Shown in pieces: positions 13,390 to 25,290 of a DNA stretch of 56,860 bases. Each line of letters starts with the position of its first letter. Position 1 is the stretch's first letter. The stretch is taken from NCBI GenBank assembly GCA_032988165.1, contig JANTQF010000225.1, forward strand, positions 1 through 56,860, in the 5' to 3' direction. The position numbers and the translations under genes were made by a program. Below the pieces are notes generated by a model that worked only from the letters and a program-made list of their open reading frames with translations, did no database searches and was not told the DNA's origin. Source of the DNA: Emmonsiellopsis sp. PD_33 (lineage: Eukaryota > Ascomycota > Eurotiomycetes > Onygenales > Ajellomycetaceae).

Positions 13390-13818
13390 TAAAGCTGCTG
13401 CTGGGATGAGATGGGATGGAACAGAAAACTATCTCTATATATTTATTCTATAGATATTAATTCTATTCTATCTCATACTAAAATGTGTGCTCTCATATTC
13501 TATTCTATAATTAAATTAAAATCTCATGTTCTATTTTGTTGTATGAATAGTTCTCCTGTGTTCCATCCTATCCTATTCTATAAATAAATGGGATGTGATA
13601 GGATGGGAAGGAAAATCCTAGATGTAATAATAAACTATATATAGTTAGAAATCATTATGAAAAATTTCATATGAATTATTATCATTTCTTGTTACATTTT
13701 TTCTACTATATTAATTTTCCACTCATTATAGTAATAAATCAATACTCACTCCATATCATTATATTATCTCTACTATGTATTTACTCCTCAGTATCTAAAG
13801 TTACTATAGGCTCTTAAG

Positions 13819-14908
13819 TTATTCTTCATACTCCTTAATCACACATTCCTCAGACTTATTAATTATAGGCTCTGAAACCTCATACTTCTCAGCCTCATAT
13901 AGCATATTCCTCTCTATCACAGGCTTTATAACCTCATACTTCTTTAATATAGGCCCCTTAATTATAGATTTCATCACACAACCTTTCTCTTCATTCTTCA
14001 GAATTAAGATTAGATCTGCTGAATCAAGCTCTATATCTCTATCTCTATCTTTCTTACTTATAGTACTCTTCTCCTCCTTACTATCAACCCAGTTCTTATT
14101 ATCTGATGTATTTATATTAAAGTCATCTAACCTACACTCTACTACTTATATCTTCATGTTATAGCCTTTCATCTTTACTTTCTACTCCTTATTCTCTCTC
14201 ACAGCTATCTCTAGCTTTATGCCTCCAAAGTATGAATAGCTCATCCCTCTCAAAATTGATAGAACAAGCTATATATTATCAACTTAAAGGGTCTTCTTCT
14301 AATAATAGGCTAGATAGAGATTTACATTTAAAGTACTATCAGCATTATATTATTAATAGACTGTTACATTATCTTATTATCTATATTTAAAGAGTGTTAT
14401 CAGTGTCTCCTCACTAATGAGATACAGACAATTAATAGTCTTAGCCTAGATATAATACTCATCACCCAGATTTTTTCTATCTACCTTGGATAAATTCTGA
14501 ATTATCTCCCTTACAAGCTGACTGAATGGCTCTATTCCTAAAATCAGGTATATATTTATCTACTAAAATGTAATCTTCTTCTCTTCAACTAATCTAACTA
14601 TTAATAAACTATTAATATTATTCTGGATAGTATCTTATCTGATAGACCAGCTGATGGCTGTAGCTTAAATTTAATACTAATATAATTCTTAACTCTATAT
14701 CTATCATCTACTTCAAGTTATACCTTTTAATTATTAGCTTACTTCTTGTGGTCCTCATGATACTTCTTCACTATGAAGGCCTTATTATATTTCTTATGGA
14801 TCCCAGGAGAGTGCTTATGGTTGATTGGGTAGTAGCTGAAAATAAATTTATATATTAGTTCATACATTAGTTTCTAGGGGAAGAAGGCTGGAGACACATA
14901 CCTAGACA
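13819..14908 (-). pseudogene. Histone H3-like accessory ORF relic (outer hAT copy)
   Basis: This is the inverted counterpart of 25291-26380; coordinates of the two copies add to 40199 throughout, so there is no net indel. On the minus strand at about 14529-14503 it reads P-F-S-Q-L-V-R-E-I-I-Q, where the inner copy has a stop at the Gln position. The next helix reads Y-Y-I-x-A-K-T-I-N-C-L and then L-I-S-E-E-T-L-I-T-L-F. The intron equivalent to 25561-25601 lies at 14638-14598, but its donor GT has become AT. Several in-frame stops make it a relic. See the inner copy for the histone-fold argument. Confidence 0.6.
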
Positions 14909-15250
14909 TACTACTAAATAGAGGTGGTTGAGATGGAGGGGAAGTTAGAGATAGAGATTTTAAAGATTATAAAAAAGAAAAGAAGAGGAGAGAAAAATAA
15001 GAAGAGGAAGAGAAGGAAAAGAGAAATAAATATAATATATTATTAGTTATAATTAAAATAATTTCCATTTTAAATGTTACTGGGAGAAATAATCTGAACC
15101 TATTATCTAAATTTATTACTATATAAATATATTCTATAATTACTCTCATTAATTTCAGTATATTATCATTCTAACATTCATTACATCATATAAGAGATAT
15201 TAACATTTAGAGTTACTATAGAACATATAATATCCAGCCCTTAATTACTG

Positions 15251-16170
15251 ATGAAGGAGTACTCACAATGTTTTAAAATTAAGTATGCTAGAAAGATCAA
15301 GCATGTAAAGACTGACAATGAGGTTATTATAAAGAAAGTCTAAGAGGCTAATTGTAAGGCATACTTTAATGTAGTAAAATGTCTGCAGGGATCAGTTAAA
15401 TAGTAATAAGCTTTTATAATAGTTCTGACAGTAAAGATGCTAATACTAAGCATAGAAAAATAGCATTACTAGCTAATTGATCTATTATGAAGAAGGTAAA
15501 GACTAAGTATATTATTTAGAAGCATTTTGATTAAGAAAAGTCCTTAGAATATCATCAGGCTCAAATTGTAAAGAAGTGCATACTTAAGAAGAAGATAGAG
15601 GAAGAGGAGATTATATAGTGACTACATGCATTATAATCTGAAATTAGTTCTAAAAAGAGAAGAGTTAGTTACTTTAATTTGTAATCATAATTATTGATTA
15701 ATATTGACTGTTAATAGATTAGTACCTCCCCTCCCTCTAATGATAAGATTATTGACATAGCTCTCTAATATTTTCATACCTGAGCATAGGTGTTATTAGC
15801 CTTCTATAATGTAAAGATTCTCAAGCATGGAAAAGTGATGCTTATAGCTGCTGATGCTAGTGAGAAAGTAGCTGTAAAGAAATTAGATGAGTTCTAGAAG
15901 ACTTTAAATAAGAAAGATAAAAGGTTATTGAAAGTAATTCCTTAGCTGGAAAAGATGTTAGAGGGTGATTTTAAGGTGGAGAGAGAGAGATATTAAGTGA
16001 TGAGAGTAAGGAGTTAGAATAAGAGGATTATTTGGAGTAGGGTAATGCAGAGTTTTTATATAAAATAAGAGCTTATAAAGTCTATTCAGTAAGAATTAGT
16101 ATTAGATAGAGAAAGTTTAGTATAGAATGGAGTTTATTTACATTCTAAGAATTTTAGTAATGAGATTTGA
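15251..16170 (+). pseudogene. Second accessory ORF relic of the hAT element (outer copy)
   Basis: A coding-like stretch beginning M-K-E-Y-S-Q-C-F-K-I-K (inner copy M-K-K-Y-L-Q-C-L-K-I-K), transcribed divergently from the histone-like ORF about 340 bp away. It is rich in Lys, Glu and Gln. Its last third (about 15735-16130) reads as a mostly open, charged, coiled-coil-like segment containing E-K-V-A-V-K-K-L-D-E-F. A frame change and several stops interrupt it. I do not recognise the family. Conservation of the frame in both copies argues it was once a real gene of the element. Confidence 0.5.
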
Positions 16171-16479
16171 TAATAGGCCTCTCATAGATTTTTACTGATA
16201 GCATTATAGCTATAATCTTCATTGATTAATTAATGTCCTGAATCATTAAGAAGTGCAAAAATTATATCTATATAATTTAATGTCTCTGTACTGGGGTAGC
16301 ATCTTTCTGATTCAAAGAGAATTATAATTATTAACTTATGATATTTTTTCTATTAGCTGTAAAAGCATTGCCAATTTATTAACTAAATATTAGATTAAAT
16401 TTTTAGTAATATAAATATTTTTAGTAATATTTACATTTCTTAGCTGTCTTTCTTTCTACCTTCTCACTGTTGATATGCA

Positions 16480-16865
16480 TGGTGTATGCATAGTCTACTA
16501 CTAAATCTATATATATTTTCCTGGGCATATAGCTGTGCTGTGTGTGGTGCATGCATAGTTAGCAATTGATTATATATATATTTTTCTTTATAGATATATA
16601 ACTGTGCTGTGTCTACCACTCCTGGCATGAGTAATATATATATAGTTAATAATTAATTATATATATATTTTTCTCTACAGGCATATAGCTGTGCTGTGTC
16701 TACCACTCCTGGCATGGATGATGTGCATATAGTTGACAATCAATTATATATATATTTTTCCCTGTAGGCATATAGCTGTGCTGTGCCTATAACTCCTGGC
16801 ATGGGTAATGCATATATAGTTAATAATTAAATATATATATATTTTCTTCACAGGCACATAGTGTT
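16480..16865. repeat. 87-bp minisatellite (about 4 units), outer hAT copy
   Basis: Tandem units of about 87 bp, each containing CATATAGCTGTGCTGTG, a CTACCACTCCTGGCATG-like segment, a TATATATATATTTTT tract and a closing (C/T)AG. The same array sits inverted at 23340-23720 in the inner copy, so it belongs to the element. It is direct and unspaced, not a CRISPR array. Confidence 0.85.
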
Positions 16866-17780
16866 ATTATATCTATCACATTAATATATATATTCTATAT
16901 TTCCTTCCTCCTCCTTCTACTTAGCTATGATTCATTGCCAGAGCTTTCATCAAACTTAAAAAAAGATATAATGAATTTGCTGCATAATAGTCTTAATACA
17001 AGCTATCTTCTAGAATCTTCTCCATGGAATGCATTGGATGCATTTTCACCATACATTACTCATTAGATTATTATTATGAGAGGACTGTTATATTATTCTG
17101 TTACTTATAGGGAAATATTATCTCTATATATAAAGAAGTATCTCCTACAGACAATTTAATCTACATTCTGCAATATGAAACACATAATTCCAGTTTATTT
17201 ATTATATAGCTTTACATATAATTATATTGCACATGCAACTTTTCATTCATTTTTAAAGATGTAATCCTCTTCAGTTTATGTATGACACTCTATTCATTTT
17301 TTATACAAAAAAATTTAGTTGGTATATAATGATTAGACAGCTTTATTTGATAATCAAAATGCATGAAATCTATCTTAAAGATATAAGATAAAGTTATATA
17401 TCTTATTTATACTTTCCTATACATTTCTGTATATACACATAATTGATGATATTACATATATACTTATTCCTCATATTAAAATTATCTTTTATTCTAAATA
17501 ATTATGTGTAGGAGCTTTCAATCTGCATCAATTCCTTGGATTTAAATATAGTAGATTACCCAGCTAAAGTATATAATACTTCAATTAATAATTATTAGAA
17601 AATACACTATCTATTAGTATATTAGCTAAAGGAAATTAGAGGAATTATCATATAGAGCAGCAGAACACTAATGAAATAAATTTAATATATAAAGTCTGAA
17701 TAAATATTAAAGAAAGTTGATTAAAGATAGAGGAGGTGTCTAGTCCATCTGAAGATAAATACTATAAGCTATTTTTAAAG

Positions 17781-17788
17781 GTAGTATA
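17781..17788. repeat. 8-bp target site duplication, left (inner hAT)
   Basis: GTAGTATA is repeated exactly at 26810-26817. The uninterrupted sequence in the inner element itself (around 22415) carries a single related copy, confirming the insertion point. Confidence 0.9.
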
Positions 17789-18439
17789 TAAAGCTGCTAC
17801 TGGGATGAGATTTCCCATGGGATTTCCCATCCCATGATATTATGGGATGAGATGGGAAAAAATAGTTCATCTCATGGGATTTTATCTGTGGGATGGGACA
17901 AACCATGGGATTTTAAATTTTCTATGAGATAGAACATGAGATTTCAATTTTCCTATAAGATGAAACATGAAAATTCATTCTAACTATGGAATGAGACATG
18001 AGATTTCATCAAGCATCCACTGGGCCTAATCATGTGATCTGTTGAGGTAACAAGAAAAGATAATAGGTCATAAAAAAAAAAAAAGGCAAAAGTATCTTTT
18101 GATTATTTATAATACTTTACTACTTCATATCTGCTGAGCCACTATCAGAATTATATGTAAGATTATTAATATAATAAAGATTTCAGGCAGGGGCATTACA
18201 GCCATCTAAAGACTGGATGCTGAATAACTCTCTTATCCTGCTACTTAAATAGCTAGCAGGGCTGCTCAATTCACAGGTATTAATATGATAGTAGTGGAGA
18301 ATCTTGCACTGAGAGTTAAATAGATGGTCTGTAGTCAGCTAGGTATCTCACCTCAATGACTACTGGGCTATGATGTGTGATTTTAATTATATCAGTATAT
18401 ATCATATTTTTAATCTCATTAAAAAATTCCTAATAGTCA

Positions 18440-18770
18440 CATGCTAAAAAAAAAAAAAAAAAGCTCACTATATGATTTGAACCCTGGCCTACATTTCAAT
18501 AAGGTTACAAAAAAAGCATTGTCAGTCATTAGTGTAGTGATTACTCACTATGCTAATGATGGATAATACTATTAGTGCTAACCTAAATTATATGATATAG
18601 CTTATTATATGTGAAAAAAAAAAAAAAAAACAAAGCTCACTACATGATTTAAACTTTAATCTATATTTTATACAGGTTTAAAAAAAGCATCATCCATCAT
18701 TAATCATTATGATAATAATGGATGATGCATGTTAGTGCAAACCTGAATTAAATTATATTCCTTACTTTAA
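18440..18770 (-). repeat. Twin poly(A)/hairpin modules inside the inner hAT
   Basis: Two modules of about 165 bp in tandem. On the minus strand each has an inverted repeat around GCATCATCCATTA, a short T run, a GGTTCAAATC-like segment resembling a decayed Pol III B box, then TAGTGAGC and a run of 16-18 T. Counterparts in the outer copy lie at about 30490-30790. A tRNA-derived SINE or an internal regulatory repeat are both possible. Confidence 0.5.
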
Positions 18771-19119
18771 TTCTGCCTGCAGATTTGACATGATGAGATT
18801 CCCAGAGACTATAATAGCATATTGATATAGTATATAAATAATATGAGATGTAACAGTTAAAGATAATAGTCCTAGTATACTATATTTCAGGTGCCTCCTC
18901 TGAATGCTAAGTTATTAATTACCACCTCAAAATTTAGTATCCCTTCCCATGTCCTCCTTCATCTGACTATACTTATATGTGAGAATCATCTCAATAAATA
19001 TTCCTCTATTAGTTATTTCTCTTTAGATATAAGTTTTTTCTTCTCCATTATAATATCTATATTATTACTTTCTTTATTATTATTAGCCTCATCCTCTACT
19101 GTATCTTTCTCATTCCACT

Positions 19120-21350
19120 TTTTCTCCACCTGCAGTTACTCCCTTTCATTTGTATGCTTCACCAGTATGATCTTATATATTGTCTTTCCTGATAATAATG
19201 ATTACTCTCATGAGATAATATGATAGCTCACACTGAACTACTATTCAATCTCTACACTTCTAATTGAAATTAATAGAATGTCTCTAGCTATTAATGCAAC
19301 AGTTGAATATATTAATTTAATTATCTTCCACACTAATAAGATATTTCCCTCTGAACTAAGACTGTCATTTAGATACTAATTAAATTTATTAACATGAATA
19401 ACTGAAGGTGACTACTGATGTAGTGTAGAAAACAATCAATAAGCCTAGGAAGTTATTAGTACTAAGTAAATTAAGAAAATGAAAGAGGGTAAATACCTAC
19501 CTGCAGTTAATTATTAGTAGTTGCAGGTTGATAAGGTAAATACCATTTTTCATAGTATACCTTTACATACTATAATGATTAGGCTTTTATCTCTAGCTTC
19601 TATTTCTCATCATTATAAACTAGTGATTGTAAATATAAGTTCAGAACTATAGTAGTACAGTAAATCTTTCTTATATTATTATTAATATTAGTATCTGAAT
19701 AGTATTTCTTTAGTTTGTTATATGCAGCTTTCAGTGCAATCTCCAAGCTATTCTGAATGATTAGGATTTCATAGGTTGCCTCAGAAAGCTATTCATTAAG
19801 GTGGTTGAATAGTACATTATAGATTGAAAATGCATTATGAATGAGTAATATGTCTGTATCTGAAAGGGCCTTGATAACCTGCCAGAATGAATAAAGTAGG
19901 GTAATAATATACATAATGAGCTATTATTCATCATTACTCAACTGGAGATAGTGAAGCTTGAAGTTATCCTGGGTCATCACTTAGTAATAAATTAGATCTC
20001 TGAGTTGCAGTGCATAGATGCACATAAGATATATTAAGCTCTACTAGGTCTTAACATTCTAGATCATTTAGAGTTTAATGTGCTCTGGCTGGAGCTTCTG
20101 AAAGCTTTCAATTCATTAGGGAGAACTCAAGAGAGCATTAGTAAGTAGATATAACTAGTTAAATAATTGAGGAATTAGAAATGCTATTAAACTGTTATTA
20201 TGAATCATTACATATCTTTAAGAGTGTATGATTAAATGAGATCTCTTCTCTATCACTTATATTAATATCATCCTCATGAAATGTCTATAAGATATTATCA
20301 TTTATCAACTTAATTTGTAAGTCTCTAACTAGTTGTTTTACTACCAGCTACATAATATGAGTTACACAAGAAAGTTAATACATTTTGACATCTCAGTAAA
20401 CTTCATCCTCTGCATACAGGCATTTCTCTAAGAATGCTACTAATATATTATTATTCACTGTATTATTAATTGTGAGAGTAAAAATGTCATCTTCAATCTA
20501 TATATTATATATGCACTATATCACATATCCTACCATATTATCACCAGTGTGCATACCACTAAGATGCTCAAATCTAATTAATGCCTCTATATACTCCCAT
20601 TTCTGAGTAATATAGTAGCCTTTGACATAGAGAAATGCTAAATCATTTATACTTATTCATGCATTCAAGGCCAGTACAATCTTCATGTTAGGAATTCAGT
20701 TCAGGAGCAGGTCTTTTATCATCATTTCATAGAAGTTATTCAGCTCTTTTTACAGGGCAGTTCATTTTGGAAGGAAGGCCTCAACTTCACTGTTACCATA
20801 TACTAGTAACCACTAGAGATTGGGATTCTATATGGTATGAAATACCATGTTTATTGATAGAAAGACACAGAGGAGAAGGGTTCAGTAATTTTCTTTATTA
20901 AATGATAGTGTCTCTACTTATAATCACTTATATATAGGGTTTTACTGAGATGAAAGGATCATTACCACAGCTCATTACTAAATAAACTAACTTATATTAT
21001 ACTTATAAATGCTACTTTAATATTCATCTATTTGTTTGAAGAGACAGCATTCTAGTACTCCTTACTAATAAGATGTTTCCTCATTTCTGAGGTCCTCATA
21101 TTACTATATTAAGAGTGTTAAAGAATCTACTTGCATTAAATATAGAGTAAAGCTGATTCATCATTCTACTAGAATACTACTTACTTGAAGAACTTTCAGA
21201 ATTTAAAGCTCTACTTTATGCTTTATTATAGATAGTTCTTATAAGTACTATCATATTAAATTATATTTGTAATTACTGTCTATTTCTATCATTAATCAAA
21301 TTGAATTTGATACTTATTGTTCTGCTTCTATATAATATAGATCCTCACCT
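19120..21350 (-). pseudogene. hAT transposase relic (inner copy)
   Basis: Mirror image of the outer transposase at 27880-30110 (coordinates add to 49230 over the C-terminal half). Read on the minus strand it carries the same hAT segments, with different stop positions. The open 110-codon plus-strand frame at 18891-19223 is an antisense artefact beside its C-terminal end, not a gene. It would have been the RNase H-like DDE enzyme that cuts and joins the TAAAG ends. It is inactive now. Confidence 0.8.
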
Positions 21351-23339
21351 TAATTGTGGTAGTCTTAAGTCCTTTAGGAACTAGAATGGGCAGAATTGGT
21401 GTTAGAGTTTGTAGAAGAGAAATTAGTGTATTAATCTTATAAAGAGAAGAGCTTGAAGCACTGAAATTCATTATACTGAGAGATTAAAAGTATTTAAGAA
21501 GATAGTATTTTAGAGTGAGAGAAAACACAGCTGACATTTTTTCTTGTAGAGAGATGCAGGCTAGGTGTGAGAATCAATTTTTTAGAGAATCAAGAATAAA
21601 CTTATTATATGAGTAGTGAGAGATGAGACTTATATATTATATGATAATTATCATTGCAATCTCATATCTGGAAATTAGGAGACTTATGTGAATGAATACC
21701 TCTAATATACTGATCTTAAAAATAAGGTACTAAGGAGATATGAAGCTACTAGGCAGCAGAATTTCAGTATTATACTGTAGATATTAAGAATAGGTATAGG
21801 ACTGTTACTAAAATTTATTACTATAATTTTTTTCCCTTATTTCCTGGGATGCTGATAGTCAGATGTGTCTCTCTTAGAAATTTCTACTTGAATCTCATTT
21901 AATTTCCTGAATGAGATTTTACCAGGTTGAAACACTATATATTTAATCTTATTAATTAGTTAGGTAGAGTTTGAATTCAGCCAGCCCACCTGATTAATAG
22001 TTATAATAAATTGATAGATCAATGATGTGATTCATTGATAAAGCCCATAAGAAAATTTTATGTAAAGATAGCTGTAGAATCACTCTAATCTGATAGTAAC
22101 TACATGAGATATTTTTACAGCTATGGCAAGTCTAGCAATCAAATTAAGCTGTAGCATACATAATGAATGCATGAGACAACTTTTAAATTCATAGCAGGCT
22201 ATTTATCTATCTTTCAGTAGAATATAGAGTAGCTTTACTAAGATAATCATTCTTTAATAGCTTATAGCTGGCTGCAACTCTTTCTATGCTAGCATATTCT
22301 TTTAGGAGTTTGAGCAGGAAAATGTGATGATATTGCATGTGTTAATACAAAAGAGAGTAATTAAGTAAATATAATAATCTGAGGTAATAGACTTTGCAGG
22401 ATTCTACTTAGTTATATTATCTTTAGAAATAGCTTACAATACTTATCTTCAGATGGACTGAGTATCTCCTCTATTCCTAATCAACTTTCTTTAGTATTTA
22501 TTTAGACTTTATGTATCAAATTTATTCCATCAGTATTCTACTGCTCTATATGATAATTCCCCTAATTTCCTTTAGTTGGTATGCTAATAGATGGTGTATT
22601 TCCTGGCAATTATTAATTAAAGTATTATATACTTTAGCTGGATAATTCATCATGTTTAAATCCAAGGGATCAATATGGATCAAAAGCCTCTACATATAAT
22701 TATTTAGAATAGAAGGTAATCTTGATATGAGGAATAAATATGTGTGTAATATCATTAATTATATGTATATGCAGAAATGTATAGAAGAGTACAAGTAGAA
22801 TATATAACTTTATTTTGTATCTTTAAGATAGATTTCATGCATTTTGATTATTAAATAAAGCTGCCTGATTATTATGCACCAACTAAATTTTTTTGTGTAA
22901 AAGATAGACAGAGTATTATATATAAACTGAAGAAGATTACATCTTTGAAAATGGATGAAAAATTACACATATAATATAATTATATGTAAAGCTATATGAT
23001 GAATAAACTGGAATTATGTGTTCTATATTGTAGAGTGTAGGTTAAATTGTCTGTGGGAGATGCTCCTTTATGTATAGAGATGATATTTTCTTATAGATAA
23101 CAGAATAGTGTAATAATCCTCTCATAATAATAATCTAATAAGTAATGTATGGTGAAAATGCATTCAATGCATTTCATGGAGAAGATCTCAGAAGGTAACT
23201 TGTATTAAGATTATTATACAGTAAATTCATTGTACCTTTTTTCAAGTTTAATGAAAGCTCTGGCAATAAATTATAGCTGAATAGGAGGAGGAGGAAGAAG
23301 GTATAAAATATATATATTAATGTGGTAGATATGATAACA

Positions 23340-23720
23340 CTATGTGCCTGTGAAGAAAATATATATATATTTAGTTACTAACTATGCACATACCACCCAT
23401 GCCAGAAGTCATAGGTGTGGCACAGCTATATGCCTGCAGGGAAAAATATATATATAATTAGTTATCAACTATATGTGTACTATCCATGCCAGGAGTGGTA
23501 GACACAGCACAGCTATATACCTGTAGAGAAATATATATATATAATTGATTACTAATTATGCATGCACCATTCATGCTAGGAGTGGTAGATGTGGCACAGC
23601 TATATGCCTACAAAGAAAAATATACATATAATTGATTGCTAACTATGCATGCATCACATGTGGCATGGCTATATGCTTAGGGAAATATATATAGATTTGG
23701 TAGCAGACTATGCATACACC
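23340..23720. repeat. 87-bp minisatellite, inner hAT copy
   Basis: Inverted copy of the array at 16480-16865, again about four units with the CACAGCTATATGCCTG core. Confidence 0.85.
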
Positions 23721-24029
23721 ATACATATTAACAGTGGGAAGGTAGAAAGAAAGATAGCTGAAGAATGCAGACATTACTGAAAATATCTATACTACTGAAA
23801 ATCTAATCTAATATCTAGTTAATAAATTGGCAATGCTTTTGCAGCTAATAGAAAAAATATTATAAGTCAATAATTATAATTCTCTTTAAATCAGGAAGAT
23901 GCTACCTCAGTATGGGGACATCAAATCACACAGATATAGCTTTTGCACTTCTCAATGATTCAGAATATTAACTAATTGATGAAGATTATAGCCATGATGT
24001 TATTAGTAAAAATTTATGAGAGATTTATT

Positions 24030-24948
24030 ACTAAATCTTATTACTGAAATTCTTAGAATGTAAATGAACTCCATTCTATACTAAACTTTTCCTATTTAAT
24101 ACTAATTTCTATTAAATAGACTCTATAAGCTCTCATTTCACATAAAAACTCTGCATCACTCTACTCTAAATAATCCTCTCACTTTAACTTCTTACTCTCA
24201 TTGCTTGACACCTCTCTCTCCACCTCAAAATCACTCTCTAATATCTTTTCTGACTGAGGAATTACTTCTAATAACCTCCTATCTTTCTTATCTAAAGTCT
24301 TTTAGAACTCATCTAATTTCTTTGCAGCTGCTTTCTTACTAGTATTAGTAATTATGAGCATTGCTTTTTCATACTTAAGAATCTTTGCATCATGGGAGGC
24401 TAATAACACCTGTATCTGAGCACAGAAATGTTGGAGAGCCATATCAATGATCTTATTATTAAAGGGAGGAAGGATACTAATCTGTTGATAGTTAGTATTA
24501 ATTAATAATTATAATTGCAAGTTGAAGTAACTAACTCTTCTCTTTTTAGAACTAATCTCAGATTACAATGCATGTAGTTACTATATAATCTCCTCTTTCT
24601 CTATCTCCTCCTCAAGTATGTGCTTCTTTACAATTTAGATCTAATGATATTCTAAGAACTTCTCTTAATCAAAATGCTTCTGAGTAACATACTCAGTCTC
24701 TACCTTCTTCATAATAGATTAATTAGCTAGTAATGCTATTTCTCTATACTTAGTATCAGCATCTTTACTATTAGGATTATTATAAAAGCTTATTATCATT
24801 TGACTAATCCCCATAGATGCTTTACTGCATCAAAATGTGCCTTGTGATTAACCTCTTGGACTTTCTTCATAATGACCTCATTGCCAGTCTTTACATGTCT
24901 GATCTCTCTAGCACACTTGATTTTAAGGCATTGTAAGTACTTCTTCAT
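24030..24948 (-). pseudogene. Second accessory ORF relic of the hAT element (inner copy)
   Basis: Inverted counterpart of 15251-16170. The first 50 codons on the minus strand from 24948 are almost free of stops (M-K-K-Y-L-Q-C-L-K-I-K-C-A-R...), better preserved than the outer copy. It is a charged, Lys/Glu-rich protein with a coiled-coil-like C-terminal part. The family is not recognised. Confidence 0.5.
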
Positions 24949-25290
24949 TAGCAATTGAGAGCTGAACATCATATGTTCTATGGTGACTCTAAATGTTAAT
25001 ATCTTTTGTATGGTGTAATGAATGTTAGAATGATAATATACTGAGATTAATGAGAGTAATTATAGAATATATTTATATAGTAATGAATCTAGATAATAGG
25101 TTCAGATTATTTCCCCTAGTAACATCTAAAATGAAAATTATTTTAATCATAACTAATAATATGTTATATTTACTCCTCTTTTCCTCCTCTTTTTCTCCTC
25201 ATTTTTCTCTTCTCTTTTCTTCTCTTTTGTAGTCTCTAAAATCTCTATCTCTAACTCCCCCTCCATCCCAATCACCTCTATCTAGCAGTA

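Noticed and set aside
16480..16865. CRISPR-like array
   Set aside because: Direct 87-bp units without spacers in a eukaryotic transposon; a minisatellite is the simple reading.
18891..19223. 110-codon hydrophobic open frame (and its counterpart 30007-30339)
   Set aside because: It lies opposite the hAT transposase C-terminal end. Similarity between the two copies reflects the duplicated element, not a membrane protein.
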